In this document: positions 16,719 to 25,406 of the stretch, one piece after another
How the letters are laid out: each line of letters begins with the position of its first letter
How positions within the stretch are numbered: the first letter of the stretch is position 1
Made by a program: the position numbers and the translations under genes
Source: Pedobacter steynii
Lineage (GTDB): Bacteria; Bacteroidota; Bacteroidia; Sphingobacteriales; Sphingobacteriaceae
Direction: 5' to 3'
NCBI RefSeq assembly: GCF_001721645.1
Contig: NZ_CP017141.1
Span: 3,596,001 to 3,660,000, forward strand
Length of the DNA: 64,000 nt
Notes under the pieces: model-generated
Databases searched by the model: none
Seen by the model: the letters and a program-made list of their open reading frames with translations, nothing else
What the model was told of the DNA's origin: nothing

Positions 16719-17339
16719 TTATTCCTTTTTGATGTCAGGCAAGCCTTTTTGTCTTCGCCTTTCATTGACTTGTTTCAAAAATCTTTCATCGAGTTCGATT
16801 AATTTTTCCTCAGCAATAAAGCTTTCCCAGATCACAGTGTTGTTTGCCACTCTGTTATTCTGCTCCAAAGGACGGTATTTTTCCATGGTCTCCAGTCTGC
16901 TCATAAAGGCCTCGAATGTAGGGGCGAGTATAAAGTCCTGTCTGTTTTCTGCATCAATCCAGTTTACTGTTGGCTCTTCACCAGCCCTGTAATCTAAAGT
17001 GACCCACCAATGCCCCTCTCCAAGGATTAAAACCTGTTTTTCCGGTAATCCCCATTCTTTGATTAAATAGCTGCTGTGCAATAGATTTGGTTTAGACAAA
17101 AAGCTGTCGTTTGTAATACCATATAATTCTTCGATCGCTAAGTAATCACCTGCAATCGTTTTTTGAATCATAGGTAGTGCAAATCCTAAGGTGGTACCGC
17201 CGTTTTTTATATTCAGCAGATGGATCAATAACTGAGGTAAGCGCACGTTTAGTTTTCGCTCTGCCAAGGCTATCAACTCTTTTGTGAGCATTGGACCATA
17301 AGCAGGTTGGGTGATATCCCAAAAATCTTTTCTATCCAT
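16719..17339 (-). CDS. SMI1/KNR4 (SUKH) family protein
   Basis: A 206-residue soluble protein with SUKH-fold features: TKELIALAERKLNVRLPQLL, LLNIKNGG, a central LAIEELYGI, then ILGEGHWWVTLDYR and NWIDAENRQ. SUKH proteins are best known as immunity proteins against polymorphic nuclease or deaminase toxins, but many are orphan. Here the partner gene encodes a membrane protein, and no toxin is adjacent. The Tc locus with its nuclease-like effector is about 17 kb away, so any link is weak. Start ATG at 17339. Confidence 0.8.
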   Translation of the reverse strand: MDRKDFWDITQPAYGPMLTKELIALAERKLNVRLPQLLIHLLNIKNGGTTLGFALPMIQKTIAGDYLAIEELYGITNDSFLSKPNLLHSSYLIKEWGLPEKQVLILGEGHWWVTLDYRAGEEPTVNWIDAENRQDFILAPTFEAFMSRLETMEKYRPLEQNNRVANNTVIWESFIAEEKLIELDERFLKQVNERRRQKGLPDIKKE

Positions 17340-17415
17340 TTTTCTGATTTTACAACATCATAGTAAAAAATGATCTGGTTTCGCAGAGGCTCATTTTTAT
17401 GATATTCGGATCAAA

Positions 17416-17423
17416 CAAATATA
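17416..17423 (-). promoter_or_regulatory. Candidate -7 box of the SUKH transcription unit
   Basis: Minus strand TATATTTG matches TAnnTTTG, 77 bases upstream of the SUKH ATG. No clear -33 box is visible. Confidence 0.4.
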
Positions 17424-17577
17424 ATCTTGTCCTTTGAATAGGATATTATCGGGTCAATATTCGGTTTCTTTGAACCGATATTTGTCCTGTCCGGCTTATT
17501 ATTTGAGAAAAGACTGCTGCGGAAATCAAGCCGAAATATGCGGATATGATATGAAAACCATCGGATATTTAACCGTC

Positions 17578-17609
17578 TTTGATTTGAAACTTTGCTATTT
17601 TTACCTTTG
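17578..17609 (+). promoter_or_regulatory. Bacteroidota promoter of the sensor kinase gene (TTTG-N20-TACCTTTG)
   Basis: A TTTG at 17578-17581 and TACCTTTG at 17602-17609 are separated by 20 bases, matching the housekeeping -33/-7 promoter of this phylum. The start codon follows 21 bases later at 17631. Upstream, the words CGGATAT and CCGATAT occur several times (around 17460-17570), which could be regulator sites. Confidence 0.7.
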
Positions 17610-17630
17610 AATTAACCGGCCATATTTTTA

Positions 17631-19544
17631 ATGACAACAAGAAATACCCATCTCCTTTTTTTGGTTCTACCACTTTTATTGATCTTCTCCTGTGTACAGA
17701 AGAAAAACGATCAGAACGATCTGAAAAAAAACTCCGACAAGAATAGCCGCAAGGATTACATGTCCATGATCATTGCCATGGATACGCTGTTGCCCAAAGA
17801 TTCCAGAAAAATGATCTACCGGGAGGATAGCCTGCTCCGGAATCTCCCGGATACGGGTAGCAATCCCTTTTACCATTATTTCAAGGGCAGAAGATTTAGT
17901 CTGGAGAAGAAGAAGGATAGCGCTATGGCAGCCTACGAAAAAATGATCCCGGCTCATGATGGAGATGAAGTGGATCTGTTGAAAAATTATACCCTGCTGG
18001 ATCGAAGTAGCAGCAATGGGAGGATGGTGGAGGCTGCACTAATGAACCGGATTCTTGCGTTCATGCAAAAGGCAGAACAGTCCAAAAGCAGGCTAACCCA
18101 TTACTTTTATGACCTGTTGGCTAAAGTGTATTACCAGAATCAAAATGAAAAAGTATCATTAGACTATGTGGAACGCTACTATAAGAGCCATCCTTATAAA
18201 TCACACCCGGTAATTAAACAGAGATATTATGACGTTTCTTTCCTGCTGGCTTCCAGAATGGGCGACTACGATAAGATGATGCGATCTAATGTGAGTGCCC
18301 GTAATTTTGCCAGAAGTATTGGAGACAGCATGGCCATTGCCCGCACTTATGACTACGAAGCACAGGTCTATGACCGTAAGGGAGATCATAGAAAATCAAT
18401 TGCATCCAGTAGGATCTACTTTAATTACCTAAAAAGGACCAATAGCCTGCACGACATTGCTTTTAATAACCTGGCTACCAGTTTTGAGCATAATAACCAG
18501 ACCGATTCCGCTATTTATTATTACAAAGAAGGTATTGCTTTTGCAAAAAAGAACCCTCAGGGAAAACAAAAATCTTTCTGTTACAACGGACTGATGAATG
18601 CTTATAAAAGGAAAGGTGATTATGCGGCGGCCTTGGCAGCTGCAGACTCTGCTTATAATATAGAAATCAGTAATCTCAAGGAGATTGAAGCTGTAAAAGT
18701 TGCAGAGATACGTGAGAAATATGAAGTAGAAAAAAAGGATAGGAACATCACTGATCTTTCAAACCGTAATCAGCTCAATGAAAAGGTTATTGTTCAGCAA
18801 AGATGGACATTAGGTTTGGCTTCACTGGTTTTCCTGGGGGTACTTTCCTTCTTCTACGTGATACAGCGACAACGTCGGTTGAAAGAGAAAAATGAATTGC
18901 TACAATCAGAAAACAAACGCTTAAATATCGAGCAAAAACTGTTACAGGTGCAGTTAAACCCTCACTTTATCTTTAATTCGATTGCTAACCTTCAAAGCCT
19001 GGTTGCAACAGGCAATGCGAATGAGGCGGTGCGTTATCTGACTGTTTTTTCCGGACTCCTGCGAAATATTCTGGAACAAAGCCGGAAGGATTTTATTGGC
19101 CTGGACGAAGAGATCGCTTCTCTGGATAATTATCTGCAATTGCAGCAAATGCGGTTTTTGGATCTTTTTGATTACCATATAAATATAGATGAAAATCTCC
19201 ATCCCCAGGATCTGTTGATTCCCCCCATGTTGCTGCAGCCTTTTGTGGAAAATGCAATAGAGCATGGCTTCAGAAATATTGATTACAAAGGCCTGCTAAC
19301 GATAAGATTCAAAGTAGAGAATAACCAAATGATCATCACGGTAGACGACAATGGTGAAGGGCTGACAGAAAAAAATATAAATCCCCAAAAGAAACAGTCG
19401 CTGGCAGGGATTATTCTGAAAGAAAGGTTGGATGTGCTTTTCAATTCCCAGGGTAGAGAAGCCAAATATGAGATTGAGGATAAAAAAATAAATGGTGAGC
19501 AGGGTGTTACTGTACACATCGTGATACCGGAAATAAGAGATTAA
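17631..19544 (+). CDS. LytS/YehU-type sensor histidine kinase with TPR sensor and lipoprotein-like signal
   Basis: A 637-residue sensor kinase. It begins with a hydrophobic signal ending LLIFSCVQKK, a lipobox. A periplasmic helical-repeat (TPR) region spans about residues 60-370 (for example SIASSRIYFNYLKRT, DSAIYYYKEGIAFA, GDYAAALAAADSAY). One membrane segment follows (TLGLASLVFLGVLSFFYVI, about residues 391-409), then a coiled coil. The His_kinase dimer domain has LNPHFIFNSIANLQ with phospho-acceptor His445. The ATPase domain has PFVENAIEHGF and VDDNGEGL. The response regulator gene follows 18 bases later. The signal sensed is unknown. Confidence 0.93.
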   Translation: MTTRNTHLLFLVLPLLLIFSCVQKKNDQNDLKKNSDKNSRKDYMSMIIAMDTLLPKDSRKMIYREDSLLRNLPDTGSNPFYHYFKGRRFSLEKKKDSAMAAYEKMIPAHDGDEVDLLKNYTLLDRSSSNGRMVEAALMNRILAFMQKAEQSKSRLTHYFYDLLAKVYYQNQNEKVSLDYVERYYKSHPYKSHPVIKQRYYDVSFLLASRMGDYDKMMRSNVSARNFARSIGDSMAIARTYDYEAQVYDRKGDHRKSIASSRIYFNYLKRTNSLHDIAFNNLATSFEHNNQTDSAIYYYKEGIAFAKKNPQGKQKSFCYNGLMNAYKRKGDYAAALAAADSAYNIEISNLKEIEAVKVAEIREKYEVEKKDRNITDLSNRNQLNEKVIVQQRWTLGLASLVFLGVLSFFYVIQRQRRLKEKNELLQSENKRLNIEQKLLQVQLNPHFIFNSIANLQSLVATGNANEAVRYLTVFSGLLRNILEQSRKDFIGLDEEIASLDNYLQLQQMRFLDLFDYHINIDENLHPQDLLIPPMLLQPFVENAIEHGFRNIDYKGLLTIRFKVENNQMIITVDDNGEGLTEKNINPQKKQSLAGIILKERLDVLFNSQGREAKYEIEDKKINGEQGVTVHIVIPEIRD

Positions 19545-19562
19545 ACCTGAAAACTGATACAT

Positions 19563-20309
19563 ATGAAACTTTACATTCTTGAAGATGAAGTACGCATCCT
19601 GCAACATCTTTTGCAGATTCTTCAGAAAATTCCCTATATACAAGTGGTGGGATCCGCAGCGGAGGTCGTAAAAGCATCCAAAGAAATACCCGAATTGAAA
19701 CCGGATATTATTTTAGCAGACATCCGGCTAAAGGATGGGGACAGTTTCCAGCTGTTTGCGGAAATAGGCGAAGCAGATTTTCAGGTGATTTTTCTTACGG
19801 CCTATGATCAGTATGCCATACAGGCACTGAATATGGGAGCTTTCGGTTACCTCTTAAAACCGATAGACGAAACCAGCCTGACCAGCATGCTGGATAAATG
19901 TTTCCATCATAGAAAACAAGAGAGCTTTGACCAGCAGCAACTCAGCATAGCCAGAGACCATTACCTGGCGCAGGGAGTGGCAGCAAGCAGGCGTATCGCT
20001 TTGAAGAGCGTGGAGTTCATCGAAATTGTGCCTATGGAAGATATCATATTTTGCAAAAGCGATAAAGGGTATACGACTTTCTACCTGAACAATAAAACGG
20101 AAATCCTGGTCTCTAAAGGCTTGAAAGAATATGAAAGTCTGTTGGTTCCCTTTGGTTTTCTAAGGTGTCATCAGTCTTATCTGGTCAACTTTCAGTACGT
20201 GAAAAAATACTTCCGGGAGGGATTCCTACAGATGCAGAACAAGGAAATGGTACCTGTTTCGAGTAGGAAGAAGGAAGAAGTACTTCGATACCTGGAAAAT
20301 ATTTCCTAG
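19563..20309 (+). CDS. LytTR-family response regulator
   Basis: A 248-residue DNA-binding response regulator paired with the upstream kinase. The receiver domain occupies residues 1-120 (LYILEDEVRIL acidic pocket, phospho-acceptor Asp53 in IILADIRLKDGD, and GAFGYLLKPI with the conserved Lys-Pro). The C-terminal LytTR domain (about 140-245) shows IVPMEDIIFCKSDKGYTTFY, a central strand pair, FLRCHQSYLVNF and VPVSSRKKEEVLRYL. LytTR proteins bind direct repeats upstream of targets. The genes just downstream on the same strand are possible targets. Confidence 0.94.
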   Translation: MKLYILEDEVRILQHLLQILQKIPYIQVVGSAAEVVKASKEIPELKPDIILADIRLKDGDSFQLFAEIGEADFQVIFLTAYDQYAIQALNMGAFGYLLKPIDETSLTSMLDKCFHHRKQESFDQQQLSIARDHYLAQGVAASRRIALKSVEFIEIVPMEDIIFCKSDKGYTTFYLNNKTEILVSKGLKEYESLLVPFGFLRCHQSYLVNFQYVKKYFREGFLQMQNKEMVPVSSRKKEEVLRYLENIS

Positions 20310-20443
20310 GACTCTTTCCATTATCAGAAAAACATAAAACCCTGGCGGATATGAATAGATCTGATACGGATATAAACTGGCTGGGATAATATTCGAAAAA
20401 GTAGGTATTATTAAACAAGAAAAAGCTTTGGGGAAATTTTCAA

Positions 20444-21538
20444 ATGAAAAGATTTATAATATTAGGTATAACCTTGTTTTTAATGACATCAGGATTTGCT
20501 CAGCAAAAGAACAAAGACCCACGTTATAAGGAGCTAAGTGGTCAATATGGTCGCAGTACTGAAGGAGTTTGCCTTTTTGATGATGGCACATTTTTAATGT
20601 ACGGCTATGCTACAGCCATTTTTGGTAGTTATGGTTTTGAAAAAGACAATGTGCTTTTCTATCCCGATAAGCAGGAACTGTTTACCATATATGCTTGTCG
20701 GAACAAAGGTATAGGCGACAGTACGAGGATGAATTTTCTGGGTTTTGAACGAGGTGGAGAAAACTTTGTGAAAATTGGGAAGGACAGTATAAAAAGGGTG
20801 TTTAATAAAGATGCCAACTGCTTCGACGCGCCATTTGTGTACAAAACTCAAAATACACCTGGAAGGATTACCCTATACAATATTTTGAAAGAAAGCTCGG
20901 GGGAGCAGGTCAGGAATACCTGGTCCTATCTGATAAATAAAGGTGATAATGATTTTATCCTGATCTATAATGAGCCTGATCAGGATTATAAGAACTTTGG
21001 TGCTGTAATTTCCGGAAATGAAAAGGGGGTGACACTTAAATTATCTGCCTTTTCCAGCGAACAGGGCATTGTAAAGCAAAGAGCGGATAAAAATCAAAAA
21101 CAATGGCAGGAAGTGTTACAAATGAAAGCCGAATATGACCTCTCGAAAAAGAATAAAGATGTCGTCTTTGCAAACAAACATTATCAGTCCTTTCCTGAAC
21201 CGGACAATAGCTATCTGTACAATAAAGTATCTGATCAATACACCAGCAAGCTGGCTTCGGAGAATGAGGAGTACTATCGCCAAAACCAGTATAATGACAA
21301 CCGTTACCTGCGTAAATATGTTAGGCTACAGCCACAGAGAATGGACAGCAGTGATATGGCAAAAAATGAGATAACTGCTTCGAGTATTTTTTTTACCGTT
21401 TGTGGGGAGGGAGCCGAAAAATCGTATCACTATGATGGCTTTCAAAAATATAAAGAAAAAGAGGAGCAGCCAGCACCAATGCCATCAACAGCGGTACCTG
21501 TTCCACCGCTGCCCGTAAAAAAGAAAAACAACAGATAA
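20444..21538 (+). CDS. Secreted protein of unknown function
   Basis: A 364-residue protein with a clear signal peptide (MKRFIILGITLFLMTSGFAQ). I do not recognise the family. The first half is beta-rich (YGRSTEGVCLFDDGTFLMYG, later NVLFYPDKQELFTIYA), suggesting a domain that starts after residue 30. The second half is charged and helical with many Tyr/Asn (EEYYRQNQYNDNRYLRK). The end is proline-rich and basic (PAPMPSTAVPVPPLPVKKKN). Its stop overlaps the next start (TAATG), so it is translated together with the two small membrane proteins downstream. It may be under the two-component pair upstream. Confidence 0.7.
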   Translation: MKRFIILGITLFLMTSGFAQQKNKDPRYKELSGQYGRSTEGVCLFDDGTFLMYGYATAIFGSYGFEKDNVLFYPDKQELFTIYACRNKGIGDSTRMNFLGFERGGENFVKIGKDSIKRVFNKDANCFDAPFVYKTQNTPGRITLYNILKESSGEQVRNTWSYLINKGDNDFILIYNEPDQDYKNFGAVISGNEKGVTLKLSAFSSEQGIVKQRADKNQKQWQEVLQMKAEYDLSKKNKDVVFANKHYQSFPEPDNSYLYNKVSDQYTSKLASENEEYYRQNQYNDNRYLRKYVRLQPQRMDSSDMAKNEITASSIFFTVCGEGAEKSYHYDGFQKYKEKEEQPAPMPSTAVPVPPLPVKKKNNR

Positions 21539-21984
21539 TGTCGCGTACCATGACCATAAAAACATTTCAATGGACCGATAAACTGGTACTGGTTTTATGG
21601 GTGTTTCTGTTTACCGGGAGTTTACTTACTTTTTTAGACAAAGACATCCTTAAAGTGTTTGGCATTTTTATTCCGGTAAGCCTGATTGGCCTGGTTTTTT
21701 CGCTTTTAAAATGCACCCGGGTAATCATCTTTGACTTTAATGCAGAGGTCATGATCATCAAAAATTTCCGTTTTAAAAAAATGATCCCCAAAGCGGAGAT
21801 CTTAACCATTCAGCGGGTAAGCTCAGTAGCCTATGGAGATTGGTTTGGCGTGATTTTGAAAAAAGATAAATATGGAAACCCGATCAAAATTTCATTTCCT
21901 CCAAAACTGACAACTGATATACAGCAACATGCGGATGTATTTGAAAAGGAAACATTACCACTCTTGATGAATTTTTTAAAATAG
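21538..21984 (+). CDS. Small membrane protein, PH-like fold suspected
   Basis: A 148-residue protein with two hydrophobic segments near the N terminus (LVLVLWVFLFTGSLLTF and FGIFIPVSLIGLVFSLL). A soluble part follows with strands like VIIFDFNAEVMIIKNF and PKAEILTIQRV. The arrangement of two membrane helices followed by a small beta domain resembles bacterial PH-domain membrane proteins, but I cannot confirm it. Its ATG overlaps the preceding stop by one base, and a similar protein follows 8 bases later. Function unknown. Confidence 0.65.
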   Translation: MSRTMTIKTFQWTDKLVLVLWVFLFTGSLLTFLDKDILKVFGIFIPVSLIGLVFSLLKCTRVIIFDFNAEVMIIKNFRFKKMIPKAEILTIQRVSSVAYGDWFGVILKKDKYGNPIKISFPPKLTTDIQQHADVFEKETLPLLMNFLK

Positions 21985-21992
21985 TAAATAGA

Positions 21993-22454
21993 ATGAAACA
22001 TTACAGGCAGAAAAATAACCGTTATAGTTTTAACGATATCAATACCATAATGTGCCTTTTGGGCACTGCCATTCTTGTTTTTAGCGTTCGGGAACTGTTT
22101 AACTACCGTATTGCTACACCGGTTGTATTTAATGATTACCTACGAATGCTGGCGCCGGCCTGGGCCTGTCTCTCGATATTTTTTTTGGCAGTAGGGTTAA
22201 AGCGGATTGCATTGGATCCCAGGGAAAAATCTATGACGATTGGATACCTCTTCGGAGTCTTTAATAAAAGATATCAGGTGATTAGCCCCTTGAAAACAGA
22301 GGTGATCACTAACCTGAAGAATGGAAAAAATATTGGAATTGATATCTTAATCCAAACGGATAAAGGAATGGTTAAATTCCAATCTTACGCCTCTCATTTT
22401 CGGAATAGAGCGGATGAATTTTTATCGGAAACCGGACAGATTGTGAATTTTTAA
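21993..22454 (+). CDS. Small membrane protein, likely paralogue-like partner of the preceding gene
   Basis: A 153-residue protein with two membrane segments (TIMCLLGTAILVFSVRELF and LAPAWACLSIFFLAVGL) and a small beta-rich tail (ALDPREKSMTIGYLFG, TEVITNLKNGKNIGIDILIQ). It has the same layout as the protein before it, so the two may be distant duplicates and form a complex. It is the last gene of the cluster that starts at 20444 and converges on a YdeI-like gene with 19 bases between. Confidence 0.65.
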   Translation: MKHYRQKNNRYSFNDINTIMCLLGTAILVFSVRELFNYRIATPVVFNDYLRMLAPAWACLSIFFLAVGLKRIALDPREKSMTIGYLFGVFNKRYQVISPLKTEVITNLKNGKNIGIDILIQTDKGMVKFQSYASHFRNRADEFLSETGQIVNF

Positions 22455-22473
22455 AATAAAACAGCAGAGGAGA

Positions 22474-23052
22474 CTAATCATCCAGGCCTTTTCCGCTGAG
22501 GATTTTTGGCATATATTTCTCCACCCTTGATTCCCTGGTTTTGGATTGTTTAGCTCCGGAAAAATGAAGCAGGTATCCTTTTTGCCGCCCTGGGGTCAAT
22601 CCTTCAAAAGCAGTTTTCAAGGCAGGGATATGATCCAGCTTACTTTGAAATTCTTCAGGAACGGCGAATTCTGCAGTCGTTTTAAAATCTACTTTCAAGC
22701 CCGCCTTTTCCACTTCTATAGCTTGATAAATATAGGCCTTTAAGATCGTTTTCATTTCTACTATTTCCAGCGCATTGGTAAAACGGATCTGGCGCGAGGA
22801 CTGTGTATTCTCGGATTGTTGAACTAGAATGCCATCTGTATCACTTAATAAGGCGCCTTTGAAAAACAAAAGCGCGCAATATTCTTTAAATACATGTATT
22901 AAAACAATATTGCTTTTCTGAAACAAGTAACAAGGGGAACCCCATTTCAATTCTTCGGTAAGCCCACAATCCAGAACGATCAGTCGCAATTGTTCCACTG
23001 CTTCCTGCCATTTTTTTTCTTTATTAAAATAAAAATCAACTTTAGGGTTCAT
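22474..23052 (-). CDS. YdeI/DUF1801 family protein
   Basis: A protein of about 192 residues with the YdeI/OmpD-associated layout. The N-terminal DUF1801-type part has KVDFYFNKEKKWQEAVEQLR, KWGSPCYLF and CALLFFKGALL. The C-terminal helical part has FKTTAEFAVPEEFQSKLDHI, LKTAFEGLTPGRQKGYLLHF and SGAKQSKTRESRVEKYMPKI, the conserved G-R-x-x-x-x and K-x-x-x-T-R-x-x-R-x-x pattern. Function in the cell is not established. The frame is open from 23067, but the ATG at 23052 gives the expected N terminus MNPKVDFYF. Confidence 0.83.
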   Translation of the reverse strand: MNPKVDFYFNKEKKWQEAVEQLRLIVLDCGLTEELKWGSPCYLFQKSNIVLIHVFKEYCALLFFKGALLSDTDGILVQQSENTQSSRQIRFTNALEIVEMKTILKAYIYQAIEVEKAGLKVDFKTTAEFAVPEEFQSKLDHIPALKTAFEGLTPGRQKGYLLHFSGAKQSKTRESRVEKYMPKILSGKGLDD

Positions 23053-23279
23053 ACTTAAAGTTAACAATTTTACTTCTTTTCCAAAATGAAAGGATCAGAT
23101 CTGTTAATACCGGTTCTGGTTTTTTTGTGGGTTCTAGGGCAACTGTTCCACCAGATTGTACCTGGGACTAAGAATTTTTAGCATGGTAACGATCATTTCA
23201 TGTGATTAAATGCGGTAAATTCAGATTTACTACCTTGTTAAAATGTAAACCGGAAAAAACTTGATAAAAAAAAAGGATC

Positions 23280-23354
23280 ATGAGCTTAAAAAAGCTATTT
23301 TGTGAGTTGAAAAGATCATCACAGCATTTAAAAAGTATTGATATTTTAAAGTAA
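23280..23354 (+). CDS. Candidate 24-residue leader peptide coupled to the ECF sigma gene
   Basis: An ATG at 23280, preceded by the purine-rich run AAAAAAAAAGGATC, opens a 24-codon frame rich in Lys, Leu and Ser. It begins MSLKKLFCELKR and ends SIDILK. Its TAA overlaps the ATG of the sigma factor gene (TAATG). The sigma gene has no evident ribosome-binding site of its own, so coupling would explain how it is translated. This could be a chance frame. The rest of the gap 23068-23279 shows no gene. Confidence 0.4.
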   Translation: MSLKKLFCELKRSSQHLKSIDILK

Positions 23355-23923
23355 TGGCTAATTACAATACATTTTCTGATCTCGAACTGATTTCTTTGCT
23401 AAAAGATAGTGCACACGACCAGAAAGCCTTTTCTGAAATCTACAGTCGTTATGTACGTGTATTGATCCGCTTTGCGGAGTCTAAATTATATACCCTGGAA
23501 GATGCAAGAGATGTTATTCATGACTTGTTTACTGGTTTATGGGACGAAAGATCAACCCTTGAAATTCAGGAAAGTTTAAAATCCTACCTTTTCGGTATTG
23601 CCAAATATAAAATCATCAACAAAATCAGAAAGAACATCGTCAGGGAAAGTTACGCTGAAAAGTTAAGAACACTATCCCCGGCTTATCACTCTCTAGAAGA
23701 AGAATTAAACGCAAAAGAGCTCCGCACTAATGTCCGTTCAAAGCTGGATCAGTTACCCCAAAAAACAAGATACATTTACCAATCCAGCAGGGATGAACAT
23801 AAAAGCATTAAGGAAATTGCAGAGGAACTAAACCTCTCTGATCAAACGGTAAAAAATCAGATTAGTATTGCTTTGAACCACCTCAGGAAGTCCCTCTCGG
23901 CTTTCTTTTTTTGCCTGTTTTAA
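23354..23923 (+). CDS. ECF RNA polymerase sigma factor (FecI-like, Bacteroidota type)
   Basis: A 189-residue sigma-70 ECF factor. Region 2 is residues about 20-90 (FSEIYSRYVRVLIRFAESKL, then EDARDVIHDLFTGLWDER). Region 4 is about 120-180 (LDQLPQKTRYIYQSSRDEH, then KSIKEIAEELNLSDQTVKNQ as the helix-turn-helix and HLRKSLSAF). It precedes a FecR anti-sigma gene and a SusC gene with an STN domain. The set forms a cell-surface signalling cascade in which ligand binding at the outer membrane releases this sigma factor to transcribe the operon. Confidence 0.94.
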   Translation: MANYNTFSDLELISLLKDSAHDQKAFSEIYSRYVRVLIRFAESKLYTLEDARDVIHDLFTGLWDERSTLEIQESLKSYLFGIAKYKIINKIRKNIVRESYAEKLRTLSPAYHSLEEELNAKELRTNVRSKLDQLPQKTRYIYQSSRDEHKSIKEIAEELNLSDQTVKNQISIALNHLRKSLSAFFFCLF

Positions 23924-24019
23924 ATACATTCAAAATATTTTAATATTTCTTCGGTACTTCTTGTGTGCTGAAACTACTACCGTTATGAAGGATAGGAAAT
24001 GAGCCATTCCTGGTAACGT

Positions 24020-25201
24020 ATGACAAGAAAAAGCATATCAGAACTTTTAACCCGGTATTATAACCATCAATGTACTCCAGAAGAGGAGGCAAGGGTGAAT
24101 GAATGGTTTGCTGAACATGGTTCTGCGGAAACCAGTTTTGAACGTATGGACGCTGAAGCTCAGCAAATATGGGTAAACGCTTTATTTACAGATATTACCG
24201 CTGCTAATGCAGCAAAGGGGCAGAAACCTCTGGTGTTAAAAAAACGGCTTTGGCCAAGAATTGCCGCTGCTGCAGCTATATTAATTGGAATTGGTATCGG
24301 GTTATACACCCTGGGCCATCAATCGGAAAAAGATCGTGTCATCTCTTATGCCAATACGATCCGGCCTGCTAAACAGGCTACTACCTTAAAACTGGCAGAT
24401 GGAAAAGTGATCAGCCTGGATGCCGCAAAAGCAGGAATCGTAATAAATATCGCTGCACTGACCTATAGCGATGGTACTGCAGTAGCGCCAGACCTGGCCC
24501 CTGGAAAATCCGGGGGGACCAACGCTGGAGATGATACTCAGATCGGTAACCTCACTGTGAGTACACCTGTTGGCCGGCAATATCAGCTGGTGATGCCGGA
24601 TGGAACTAAAGTATGGCTTAATGCAGCCTCTTCCCTTAGTTTTCCGTCTTCATTCCCTGCCAAAGGGCAGAGGATCGTAAAGCTCAGCGGGGAAGCCTAT
24701 TTTGAAGTCGCAAAAGATAAATCCAGACCATTTATAGTTCAAAATAATACGCAGAAAGTAGAAGTACTGGGAACACATTTTAACATCAACAGTAACTATA
24801 CCGCAATAAGAACCACATTGCTGGAAGGTTCAGTTATGGTTTATCCGCTGAGTTCCGTAAACGGTGCAGATGGCCTCCAGCTCACCGAGACAGGTGTGCT
24901 ACTTAAGCCTGGCGAACAAGCGGTGCAAAAATCAGGCAGAATTGAGGTGCTTTCTGCAGATATGGACCAGGCAATTGCCTGGAAAGAGGGCTGGTTCTAT
25001 TTTAAGAGTGCCAGCTTGCCTGAAGTCTTAAACGAAGCGGCCAAATGGTATGACTTGAAAATCACTTATGAAAGCAGCATCCCAGCCGATCGTTTTACGG
25101 GTAAAGTGTCCAGAACGGCTAGCTTGGGCATGTTTATTAAAGTACTGCAACTGAGTGATGTGAAATTTAAATTAGAAGGACGTAAAATGACTATTGACTA
25201 A
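24020..25201 (+). CDS. FecR family anti-sigma factor
   Basis: A 393-residue inner-membrane regulator. The cytoplasmic N-terminal part (LLTRYYNHQCTPEEEARVNE) binds the sigma factor. A membrane segment lies at about residues 83-97 (RIAAAAAILIGIGIGLYTLG). The periplasmic FecR domain has STPVGRQYQLVMPDGTKVWL, LNAASSLSFPSSF, RIVKLSGEAYFEVAKD, VLGTHFNINS and LLEGSV. The C-terminal DUF4974-type domain has EVLNEAAKWYDLKITYES and KVLQLSDVKFKLEGRKM. Order and spacing fit the sigma-FecR-STN receptor cascade. Confidence 0.94.
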   Translation: MTRKSISELLTRYYNHQCTPEEEARVNEWFAEHGSAETSFERMDAEAQQIWVNALFTDITAANAAKGQKPLVLKKRLWPRIAAAAAILIGIGIGLYTLGHQSEKDRVISYANTIRPAKQATTLKLADGKVISLDAAKAGIVINIAALTYSDGTAVAPDLAPGKSGGTNAGDDTQIGNLTVSTPVGRQYQLVMPDGTKVWLNAASSLSFPSSFPAKGQRIVKLSGEAYFEVAKDKSRPFIVQNNTQKVEVLGTHFNINSNYTAIRTTLLEGSVMVYPLSSVNGADGLQLTETGVLLKPGEQAVQKSGRIEVLSADMDQAIAWKEGWFYFKSASLPEVLNEAAKWYDLKITYESSIPADRFTGKVSRTASLGMFIKVLQLSDVKFKLEGRKMTID

Positions 25202-25406
25202 AAATAAAAACAACAAACCCAATTTTAAACCTAACCAAACCAACTAAATGGAAAAAATCTACAGAGACGTCGGCCCCTAACCGCAACAGGGCTACCCTTA
25301 TATAAAAACAGAAGCCCCGATGGCGATCGGAGCTCTGAAATGATTGGGTAGACCCTTTAACAATTCGAGTAAAACAGTTTAGTAAAAACCCAACCAAAAC
25401 AAAAAT
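25202..25406 (+). promoter_or_regulatory. Leader region upstream of the STN-SusC gene with a stable hairpin
   Basis: A 205-base untranslated region. At 25314-25333 GCCCCGAT pairs with ATCGGAGC (one C-A mismatch) around GGCG. A smaller hairpin GGGTAGACCC follows near 25346. The sequence just before the SusC ATG is A- and C-rich. There is no T-run, so I read these as RNA structure in a long leader rather than a terminator. No clear promoter box was found. Confidence 0.4.

Noticed and set aside
25314..25333. Leader hairpin before the STN-SusC gene as a terminator
   Set aside because: No T-run follows and the operon logic needs expression of SusC; treated as RNA structure.
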